From Pseudohaliea rubra DSM 19751 (GTDB lineage Bacteria; Pseudomonadota; Gammaproteobacteria; Pseudomonadales; Halieaceae), in contig NZ_KN234750.1 in the NCBI RefSeq assembly GCF_000764025.1, forward strand, positions 1 to 64,000: a stretch of 64,000 bases of DNA. Direction: 5' to 3'. The notes under the pieces were generated by a model that saw only the letters and a list, made by a program, of their open reading frames with translations, was not told the origin of the DNA and searched no databases. Of the stretch, positions 49,678-57,157 are shown piece by piece (positions within the stretch are counted from its first letter, which is position 1; each line of letters begins with the position of its first letter). A program made the translations under genes and the position numbers.

Positions 49678-51870
49678 ATGAGAACCGCAACGGCACTTTC
49701 AGTCGGGCTCCTCGCGGCCCTGGGCCTCAACGGCCACGCCGCCGCCCAGGACATGCTGGAGGAGGTCGTGGTTACCGCGACCAAGCGCAGCACCAGCCTG
49801 CAGGACTTCGCCGGTGGTGCGAGCGTCATCGGTGGAGAGGATATCGGCCCCGGTGGCATCGAGAACATCCGCGATATGGCCGCGTCGGTGCCCAATCTGT
49901 CCATCGGTGATCAGTTCGGCTTTGCCCGGGTGTTCATGCGCGGCATCGGCATGACCAGCATCGACATCGGCGGCGAGGGCTCCGTGTCGTTTCTGCAGGA
50001 CGGCGCGATCATTCCGCGGCCGGCGGCCCAGCTCGTAGGCATGTTTGACCTCGAGCAGGTGGAGGTCCTGCGCGGGCCCCAGGGCACGCTCTACGGGCGC
50101 GGTGCCACCGCCGGCGCCATCAACCTGGTGACCGCGAAACCGGGCGATGAGTTCGGCGGCTACCTCACCGCCACCGGCGGCAACTATGGCCTCATGACCT
50201 TTCAGGGCGCGGTCGACCTCCCTCTGGGCGATGCCTGGGCCCTGCGCCTGGCCACCAAGATCGAGGAGCGCGACGGCTATGGCGAGAACCTCTTCAGCGG
50301 CGAGGACGTGGACGACCGCAGCGCCCAGGCCTATCGCGGCACCCTGGCCTACGATGGCGGCGGTGCGCTGAGCGGCGCCCTGTCCCTCCAGTATTACGAG
50401 GAGGACGACCGCAACTTCGCCTTCCACTACTTCGGCCCTTCTGAGGGCACTGCCGGCGGTCTGCCCCCGGCAGTACCTGTGCTCGGCGGCCAGACCGTCT
50501 TCGATGTCGGCGGCGACTTCTACGACATCAATTCGGACCAGGAGGCCCTCAACGAGCGCGACGGCTATCTCGCCAACCTGCTGCTGGATTTCGAGCTCAG
50601 CGACCGCATGAGCCTGAGATCGGTCACGTCCCTGCAGAACCTCGACCGTTTTCTCCGCGACGATCTGGATTCCACTGATGCTGACCTCTTCGGCCGGAAT
50701 GACTACACGGAGGAGAGCGATTCCTTTGGCCAGGAGTTCACCCTCAACGTCGACGGCGATCGCATGGATCTGCTGGCCGGTGTCATGTATTTCGAGGAAG
50801 AGCTCTATGGTCAGGTACTGGTACCCCTGAACAACGTCTGCTTCCTGCTCGCGCCCGCGCTCTGCGGCACGCCCGTCGGTGATGCGCTGAACAGCGGGCG
50901 TTACGAACAGAACGGCGATGTCGACATCACCGCTTACGCGGCCTTCGCCGAGGTTACCTGGGATCTGTCCGAGGCCCTGACGCTGATTGCCGGTGTGCGC
51001 TACAACTACGAGGAACGCGAGGGCACCGGGACCTTCCGCTTCGATGCGGCGGGCCTTGACGTGAACACGGACCAGGATGCCGACTGGGATGACGTCACAC
51101 CGCGCATCACGCTGCAGTACCGGCCGTCGGACGATATGATGCTCTACGCGACCTATAATCAGGCCTTCAAGTCCGGGGTCATCAACACCGGCAGCATCAG
51201 CGCGCCCCTGGACCCGGAGACCGTCGATGCCTGGGAAGTGGGGCTAAAGGGCGGCAGCGCCGACGGCTCCCTGACCTACTCGCTTATCGGCTTCTTCTAC
51301 GACTACCAGGACCTGCAGATCTCCTTCGTGGACGAGACCAGCACGGTGACCACCGTGAACGCGGCGGAGGCGGAGAACTACGGCCTGGAAGTCGAGCTTG
51401 CGGGAGAGCTCGGCGGCGGCTTCAGCGCCGACTTCTACGGCACCTATCTCTCGGCCGAGTACAAGGAGTTCTTCAACGGCGATTACGCCAACGGCTTTGC
51501 CATCGCTGACCTCTCGGGCAACACGCTGCCGAATGCGCCGGAGTACACCGCGCGTCTCGGGATCAACTATGAAACGGAAGCGGGCGGCGGTCTGCTGCGC
51601 GTGCGCGGCGAGGCCTACTGGCAGGACGAGATCTGGTTCACGGAGTGGAACCGGGCCGATGCCTACCAGGACAGCTACACGCTGCTGAATGCGAGCATCG
51701 ACTACGCGCTGCCGGGCGGGAACTGGCTGCTGTCCCTATGGGGCCGCAACCTCGGCGACGAGGAGGTGATCTCCAACAACATCATCACGGCGCCGCTCTA
51801 CAATTCGCTGCGGGTAGGCTCCATGATGCCGCCGCGGACCTACGGGGTGACCGCCGCCTTGAACTTCTGA
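49678..51870 (+). CDS. TonB-dependent outer-membrane receptor
   Basis: A 730-residue receptor with a signal peptide (to AHAAAQ), the TonB box EEVVVTA near residue 30, the plug domain (DMAASVPNLSIGD, FDLEQVEVLRGPQGTLYGRGATAGAINLVT) and a beta-barrel that ends in Phe (AALNF). The type is common in sphingomonads and marine gammaproteobacteria, where such receptors import hydrophobic or aromatic compounds. Its place after a CoA ligase suggests import of the compound that the surrounding enzymes degrade. It converges on a TetR gene; the 90-bp gap holds a short GC hairpin (51881-51898) without a T-tract. Confidence 0.92.
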   Translation: MRTATALSVGLLAALGLNGHAAAQDMLEEVVVTATKRSTSLQDFAGGASVIGGEDIGPGGIENIRDMAASVPNLSIGDQFGFARVFMRGIGMTSIDIGGEGSVSFLQDGAIIPRPAAQLVGMFDLEQVEVLRGPQGTLYGRGATAGAINLVTAKPGDEFGGYLTATGGNYGLMTFQGAVDLPLGDAWALRLATKIEERDGYGENLFSGEDVDDRSAQAYRGTLAYDGGGALSGALSLQYYEEDDRNFAFHYFGPSEGTAGGLPPAVPVLGGQTVFDVGGDFYDINSDQEALNERDGYLANLLLDFELSDRMSLRSVTSLQNLDRFLRDDLDSTDADLFGRNDYTEESDSFGQEFTLNVDGDRMDLLAGVMYFEEELYGQVLVPLNNVCFLLAPALCGTPVGDALNSGRYEQNGDVDITAYAAFAEVTWDLSEALTLIAGVRYNYEEREGTGTFRFDAAGLDVNTDQDADWDDVTPRITLQYRPSDDMMLYATYNQAFKSGVINTGSISAPLDPETVDAWEVGLKGGSADGSLTYSLIGFFYDYQDLQISFVDETSTVTTVNAAEAENYGLEVELAGELGGGFSADFYGTYLSAEYKEFFNGDYANGFAIADLSGNTLPNAPEYTARLGINYETEAGGGLLRVRGEAYWQDEIWFTEWNRADAYQDSYTLLNASIDYALPGGNWLLSLWGRNLGDEEVISNNIITAPLYNSLRVGSMMPPRTYGVTAALNF

Positions 51871-51960
51871 GTCTATGTCCCGGGAGGTGCCCCTCCCGCA
51901 GCGCACGGCCTGTGGTGAGAGCCGCGTCTCGCCGCGACCCCCACCGCAGGCCGGCTGGCG

Positions 51961-52710
51961 TCAGCCCTCGGCAAGCTGCTCCAGGCGTCGGGTGACCTGC
52001 TCGAGGCGTCGGGTCAGCGACTCCCTGTCCGTGTCTGCCGTGGCCCCAGCCGTCACCCTGTCCGCCTGAAGGTAGCGCCACAGCGGTTCCACCAGCTCCT
52101 CGGCATAGTCGCCGATGGCGGCATCGGCGCTGCCCCGGTGGCGATAAAGGTAGGTGCGCATGCCGTACTCGAGACCACCGAAGAAAAGGTCCCGGCAGGG
52201 CGGCAGGGCGACATCCCCGCGGATCTCGCCCCGGGCCATGCCCTCGCGCAGGATGCGGTCGAAATAGCCGACATAGGCGCGGTTCAGCGCGCGGATCGGC
52301 GAGTCTCTTTCCGGCGCCTCATCGTCGCCATGGACATAGAGCAGGTCGACGCCGATGTAGACCTGGATCAGTCGCATCATCAGGGCGCGGTCGGCGGCGA
52401 GCTGCTGTACATGGTTAAGGGCGAGCGCACGCAGGCGTTCGCGGGTGCCCATGACCTCATTGAGGATGGTCTCGGCCTGGCGGCACAGTCGCTCCGTATA
52501 GAAACGGTCGAGGATCGCCAGCATCAGGTCGTGCTTGCTGCCGAAGTAGTGGAACACGGTGCCCTCGGAGACCCCGGCGGCCTCGGCGATGCGCCGGGTC
52601 GAGGTGGTGTGAAAGCCGTTACTGGCAAAGAGCTCGGTCGCCGCCCGGAGTATTTCCTGCTCGCGGCGTTCGAGGCGCGTACGACTGGTGGTTTTGCTGT
52701 TAGCGTTCAT
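51961..52710 (-). CDS. TetR family regulator, probable repressor of the atuA operon
   Basis: A 249-residue regulator. REQEILRAATELFASNGFHTTSTRRIAEAAGVSEGTVFHYFGSKHDLMLAIL contains the TetR DNA-binding helices. The long ligand domain ends in a heptad-like tail with two RRLEQ units, which could form a coiled coil. It is divergent from atuA across 145 bp that hold a palindrome over the likely promoter. In Pseudomonas a TetR protein (AtuR) represses the acyclic terpene genes, and this gene occupies the same place. I infer the same role. Confidence 0.87.
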   Translation of the reverse strand: MNANSKTTSRTRLERREQEILRAATELFASNGFHTTSTRRIAEAAGVSEGTVFHYFGSKHDLMLAILDRFYTERLCRQAETILNEVMGTRERLRALALNHVQQLAADRALMMRLIQVYIGVDLLYVHGDDEAPERDSPIRALNRAYVGYFDRILREGMARGEIRGDVALPPCRDLFFGGLEYGMRTYLYRHRGSADAAIGDYAEELVEPLWRYLQADRVTAGATADTDRESLTRRLEQVTRRLEQLAEG

Positions 52711-52796
52711 GCCTTGTCTCCGGCCGGCTCCGCAGCATAGCCCCCGGTCGGGGCGGGGTAAAACGCCTGCCTATCGCCCCGGGGATGCTTGAGTAT

Positions 52797-52824
52797 TGCT
52801 TGAATATATTAAGCGATGCATAAT
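52797..52824 (+). promoter_or_regulatory. atuA operon promoter with overlapping palindromic operator
   Basis: GCTT (52798-52801) and AAGC (52811-52814) form a 17-bp dyad around GAATATATT, in an AT-rich island unusual for this genome. A possible promoter is TTGCTT (52797-52802) and CATAAT (52819-52824) with a 16-bp spacer, so the dyad lies within the core promoter. This is the layout expected for repression by the divergent TetR protein. Both calls are by eye. Confidence 0.45.
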
Positions 52825-52855
52825 TCTGCGACCAGCCCCCGGGAGCAGTCAGGTC

Positions 52856-54691
52856 ATGACGGGACGCATTGCCATCGGTGGCGCCGCCGGATTCTGGGGC
52901 GACGCCGCCCTCGCCACGCCCCAGCTTCTTGCCAGCGGCGCCGTGGACTACCTTGTCTACGACTACCTTGCCGAGATCACCCTGTCGATTCTCGCCCGCG
53001 CCCGAGCGGCCGATGACAGCAAGGGCTACGCCACGGACTTCGTCAGTGCGGCCATGGCGCCGAACCTCGAGGCCATCGCCCGCCAGGGCGTGCGGGTCAT
53101 CGCCAATGCCGGAGGTGTTAACCCGCGCGCCTGCGCCGAGGCGCTTCGCGCAGAGCTTTCGCGTCTCGGCCTCGAACTGCGCGTGGCCGTGGTTCTCGGC
53201 GACGACCTCACGGACCGCGCCGCGAGCCTCCACGAGGCTGGTGTTACCGGGATGTTCAGCGGCGATGCCTTCCCGGCGCCGGAAACGGTCGCCAGCATCA
53301 ATGCCTATCTCGGCGCTTTTCCCATCGCCGCTGCCCTTGATGCGGGTGCCGATATTGTCATTACCGGGCGCTGCGTCGACAGTGCCGTGACCCTTGGCGC
53401 CTGCATCCACGCTTTCGGCTGGACCGCGGAGGAGGGTGACCGGCTCGCCCAGGGCAGTCTCGCCGGCCATATCCTCGAGTGCGGCACCCAGGCCACCGGC
53501 GGCAACTTCACGGACTGGGAGCAGGTGGTGGACAGCCTTCCGGAGGCCGGCTATCCCATTGCCTGGATCGATGCTGACGGCACCGTGGAGATCGGCAAGG
53601 CGCCGGAGACCGGGGGGCTGGTGAGCGTGGGCACGGTGGCCGAGCAGATGCTCTACGAGATCGGCGATCCCCGCTGCTACCAGCTTCCCGATGTTATCTG
53701 CGACTTCAGCGCGGTGACCCTCGAGGCCGTCGCCCCGGACCGGGTGCGCCTGCAGGGCGCCCGCGGCCACGGCGCCCCCGACCACTACAAGACCTGCGTG
53801 ACCTGGGCTGACGGCTTCCGCGCCGGACAGCTCTGGACCATGATCGGTCGCGATGCCCGGCGCAAAGCGGAGCATCTGGCCGACGCTATCCTGAAGCGCA
53901 CGGCGCGCATGCTCGAACGCGCAGGCCTGCCGCCGCTCGCGGAGAGCAGTGTGGAGATCCTCGGTGCCGAGTCGCACTTCGGCGCCAGCGCCAGCAGCCT
54001 CGAGCCCCGGGAGGTCGACCTGAAGATCGCTGCCAAGCACCCGAGCGCCCGGGGTATCGGTATTTTCCTCAAGGAGATGGTGGGCCTGGCGCTTACCGCG
54101 CCCCCGGGGCTCACGGGTTTTGCCGGCGCGAGGCCAAAGCCCAGCCCGGTGGTCCGCCTGTTTTCCTTCCTGCTGCCGCGCGATGCCGTTGCCATCACCG
54201 TGGAACTCGACGGCGTCCCTGTTCCCTTTGCCCTGCCGGCCCTGCCGGCGCCCCGGGACCCGGGCCCGCCGCCCGCCGACCCGACGCCGCCGGCTGCGGC
54301 GGAGGCGCTCGTTGCGGTTCCCCTGGAGGCACTTGCCTTCGGGCGCAGCGGCGACAAGGGCGACAAGGCCAATATCGGCGTCATCGCCCGGCACCGGGAT
54401 TTCCTGCCCTGGCTTGCCGACGCCCTTGCTGCCGGCCGTGTGGCCGCCTGCTTCGACCACTTCCTGGTCCCGGGCCAGGCGGCGCCGGTGGAGCGCTTCT
54501 ACCTGCCCGGCGCCGGCGCCTTCAATTTTCTTCTGCACAGCGTGCTTGGCGGCGGTGGTGTGGCCAGCCTGCGCGCCGATCCGCAGGGCAAGAGCTATGC
54601 ACAGCTGCTCCTGGCCGAGCCCATTTCTCTGCCGCGATCCCTGGCCGCGGCCCACGGCCTTGCCGACGCCATTGTGGGAGAGACCGCATGA
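52856..54691 (+). CDS. atuA: AtuA family protein (DUF1446)
   Basis: A 611-residue AtuA-type protein. The start RIAIGGAAGFWGD and LLASGAVDYLVYDYLAEITLSIL are hallmark segments, as are VRVIANAGGVNPRAC and DIVITGRCVDSAVTLG. The last 100 residues (LAFGRSGDKGDKANIGVIAR) form the second domain often found as a separate small protein in other bacteria. AtuA is needed for acyclic terpene (citronellol/geraniol) use in Pseudomonas, but its reaction is unknown. The stop overlaps the carboxyltransferase ATG (ATGA). The start ATG follows GGGAG at some distance. Confidence 0.88.
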   Translation: MTGRIAIGGAAGFWGDAALATPQLLASGAVDYLVYDYLAEITLSILARARAADDSKGYATDFVSAAMAPNLEAIARQGVRVIANAGGVNPRACAEALRAELSRLGLELRVAVVLGDDLTDRAASLHEAGVTGMFSGDAFPAPETVASINAYLGAFPIAAALDAGADIVITGRCVDSAVTLGACIHAFGWTAEEGDRLAQGSLAGHILECGTQATGGNFTDWEQVVDSLPEAGYPIAWIDADGTVEIGKAPETGGLVSVGTVAEQMLYEIGDPRCYQLPDVICDFSAVTLEAVAPDRVRLQGARGHGAPDHYKTCVTWADGFRAGQLWTMIGRDARRKAEHLADAILKRTARMLERAGLPPLAESSVEILGAESHFGASASSLEPREVDLKIAAKHPSARGIGIFLKEMVGLALTAPPGLTGFAGARPKPSPVVRLFSFLLPRDAVAITVELDGVPVPFALPALPAPRDPGPPPADPTPPAAAEALVAVPLEALAFGRSGDKGDKANIGVIARHRDFLPWLADALAAGRVAACFDHFLVPGQAAPVERFYLPGAGAFNFLLHSVLGGGGVASLRADPQGKSYAQLLLAEPISLPRSLAAAHGLADAIVGETA

Positions 54692-56322
54692 GTGATTACG
54701 GACAACGCTACCTGTCCCAGGTCAGCACCGCGAGCGAGCGCTTTGCGGCAAACCGCGACGACCAGCTGGCCCTGGTCGAGCGTCTGCAGGCACTCCTGGC
54801 GCGCGCCGAGCAGCTGTCGGCCGCGGCGCGGCCGCGCTTCGAGAAGCGTGGGCAGCTACTGCCGCGGGAGCGCCTGGGACGGCTCCTGGATCCGGGCTCG
54901 CCCTTCCTGGAGATCGGCAACATGGCCGGTTACCTGGTCGACGACAAGGATCCGGAGACTTCCGTGCCCGGCGCCACACAGATCGTCGGCATCGGCTACC
55001 TGGGCGGCGTGCGCTGCATGGTGCAGGTCGACGATTCGGGTATCAATGCCGGCGCGATGACGCGCACCTCTACGCGCAAGGGCATCCGCGCCATGGATAT
55101 CGCCCTGCAGCAGAAGCTGCCCTTTGTCCACCTCGTGGAGAGCGCCGGCGCCAACCTCCTCGATTACGAGGTAGAGATGTGGATGCTCGGTGGTGGTATC
55201 TTCGCCCGCCTTGCCCGGCTCTCCGCCGCCGGGTTGCCCACCTTCACAGTGCTGCACGGGGCCTCCGCGGCCGGTGGTGCGTACATGCCCGGCATGAGCG
55301 ACTACGTGGTCGGGGTGAAGGGCAACGGCAAGGCCTATCTTGCCGGTCCGGCCCTCCTGAAAGCCGCCACGGGCGAAGTCGCGGCGGATGCGGAACTCGG
55401 CGGCGCAGCGATGCATGCCTCTGTCACCGGCCTGGTGGAATACCTTGCCGAGGATGACGCTGAGGGCATCGCAATCTGCCGCGACCTCGTGGCCCAGCTC
55501 GGCTGGAATCGCCACTGTCCGTCGCCCCCGGCCGGGGCTTACGAGGAGCCTCACTACCCGACGGAGGAGCTCCTCGGCATTGTGCCCGTGGACTACCGTC
55601 AGCCTTACGAGGCCCGGGAGGTGGTTGCGCGCATCGTCGACGGCTCGCGCTTCCTCGATTTCAAGCCCGGCTACGGGGTCACCCTGGTCTGTCTGCAGGC
55701 GAGGATCTACGGAATGCCCGTGGGCATTCTCTGCAATAACGGCCCCATCGATCCGGACGGGGCGAGCAAGGCGGCACAGTTCATCCAGCTCTGTGACCAG
55801 GCCCAGACCCCGCTGCTGTTTTTGCAGAACATCACTGGCTACATGGTGGGCACGGCCTACGAGCAGGCGGGCATGATCAAGCACGGCTCGAAAATGATCC
55901 AGGCGGTAACCAATGCCCGCGTGCCGCGGCTCACGGTGATGATCGGCGCGAGCTTCGGCGCCGGCAACTACGGCATGTGCGGCCAGGGCTACGACCCGGA
56001 CTTTGTCTTTTCCTGGCCGAATACGCAGCTCGGGGTCATGGGCGGCGAGCAGGCTGCGCGCACCATGTCGGAGGTGTTCCGCGCCGGCGCTGCGCGCAAG
56101 GGCAAGCCCGTGGACGAGGCCATGCTCGCCGAGCAGGAGGCCCGCGTCACGGCGCACTACGACCGGCAGTCGGGGGCTTTCTACACCTCTGGGCGGCTTC
56201 TCGACGACGGTCTCATTGATCCGCGGGATACCCGCAGGGTGCTGGGCATGGCCCTGCAGACCTGCTGGGAGGCGCGACATCGCGTGGTACAGCCGAACGC
56301 CTTTGGCGTCGGCCGCATGTAG
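54688..56322 (+). CDS. Acyl-CoA carboxylase beta (carboxyltransferase) subunit
   Basis: A 544-residue carboxyltransferase. LVESAGANLLDYEVEMWMLGG, HGASAAGGAYMPGMSDY, LAGPALLKAATGEV, FLQNITGYMVG and GASFGAGNYGMCGQGYDPDF are the crotonase-fold active-site elements of the methylcrotonyl/geranyl-CoA carboxylase branch. The segment that in both of those enzymes reads FGR..[FY]NQANMS is GGIFARLARLSAAG here, so the acyl pocket is different. It should carboxylate a 3-methyl-2-enoyl-CoA or similar compound with the biotinylated alpha subunit encoded two genes on. It corresponds to atuC by position. Confidence 0.88.
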   Translation: MSDYGQRYLSQVSTASERFAANRDDQLALVERLQALLARAEQLSAAARPRFEKRGQLLPRERLGRLLDPGSPFLEIGNMAGYLVDDKDPETSVPGATQIVGIGYLGGVRCMVQVDDSGINAGAMTRTSTRKGIRAMDIALQQKLPFVHLVESAGANLLDYEVEMWMLGGGIFARLARLSAAGLPTFTVLHGASAAGGAYMPGMSDYVVGVKGNGKAYLAGPALLKAATGEVAADAELGGAAMHASVTGLVEYLAEDDAEGIAICRDLVAQLGWNRHCPSPPAGAYEEPHYPTEELLGIVPVDYRQPYEAREVVARIVDGSRFLDFKPGYGVTLVCLQARIYGMPVGILCNNGPIDPDGASKAAQFIQLCDQAQTPLLFLQNITGYMVGTAYEQAGMIKHGSKMIQAVTNARVPRLTVMIGASFGAGNYGMCGQGYDPDFVFSWPNTQLGVMGGEQAARTMSEVFRAGAARKGKPVDEAMLAEQEARVTAHYDRQSGAFYTSGRLLDDGLIDPRDTRRVLGMALQTCWEARHRVVQPNAFGVGRM

Positions 56323-56337
56323 GGAGGCGTAAGGCCC

Positions 56338-57156
56338 ATGGAAAAGCTGCCCGAGGTCAAGGAACTGCTCCTTGAGAGCCGTGGCGATACGCTCGTCATC
56401 TGGTTCAACCGCCCGGAGACGCGCAACGCGCTGTCCGCGGCGGTGGCGGAGGAACTGCAGGCGGTTTTCGAGGCGCTGCCGGCGGTCCGGCGGTATCGCT
56501 TCGTGGTGCTGCGTGGCCGCGGCGGGGTCTTCTGTGCCGGTGGCGATTTGAAGCAGTTCCGCGAGGTGTTCCAGGGCGGTGCGGAGCGTGCGGCGATCGT
56601 GCAGGCCAACGCGGCCTTCGGCCGGCTCATGGCCGCGATCGACGGCCTGCCGCAGCTGTTCGTGGTCGCCATCGAGGGTGCTGCCATGGCCGGGGGGCTC
56701 GGCATCGCCTGCCTCGCGGACCTGGTGCTGGCTACCGCCGATGCCCGCTTTGCCCTCACCGAGGTCACCCTCGGCATTCCGCCGGCGCAGATCACCCCCG
56801 TGGTGATCGAGCGCGTGGGCCTCGCCCGGGCGCGGCGCCTGCTGCTCACGGCGCAGCGCTTCGACGGCACTGAGGCGGCCCGCCTCGGTTTTGTGCACGA
56901 GGTCCTCGCTGATGCACAGGCCCTGGACGCGCGACTGGCTTCGCTCCTTGACGAGTCCCGGCGTTGCGCCCCGGGGGCGGTAGCGCTGACCAAGCAGATC
57001 ATCCGCGAGAGCGCCGCCGGCGGTGAGCGCGAAGCCCTGGTGCAGTTCGCCGCCGAGCGCTTCGCCGACGCCATGCTCGGCGATGAGGCCCGGGAGGGCA
57101 TGCGGGCCTTTGGTGATAAGCGTGCCCCGGCCTGGGCCGGCAGCGAGGAAGCCTGA
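56338..57156 (+). CDS. Enoyl-CoA hydratase family protein (AtuE-like by position)
   Basis: A 272-residue crotonase. FCAGGDLKQFREVF is the first oxyanion region and GAAMAGGLGIACLADLVLATADARFALTEVTLGIPPAQI the second, with Glu at the place of a catalytic acid. In the atu pathway AtuE hydrates isohexenylglutaconyl-CoA, the carboxylase product; in the leucine pathway LiuC hydrates methylglutaconyl-CoA. The gene lies between carboxylase subunits, as in both of those clusters. The exact substrate depends on what the carboxylase makes. Confidence 0.87.
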   Translation: MEKLPEVKELLLESRGDTLVIWFNRPETRNALSAAVAEELQAVFEALPAVRRYRFVVLRGRGGVFCAGGDLKQFREVFQGGAERAAIVQANAAFGRLMAAIDGLPQLFVVAIEGAAMAGGLGIACLADLVLATADARFALTEVTLGIPPAQITPVVIERVGLARARRLLLTAQRFDGTEAARLGFVHEVLADAQALDARLASLLDESRRCAPGAVALTKQIIRESAAGGEREALVQFAAERFADAMLGDEAREGMRAFGDKRAPAWAGSEEA

Positions 57157-57157
57157 C

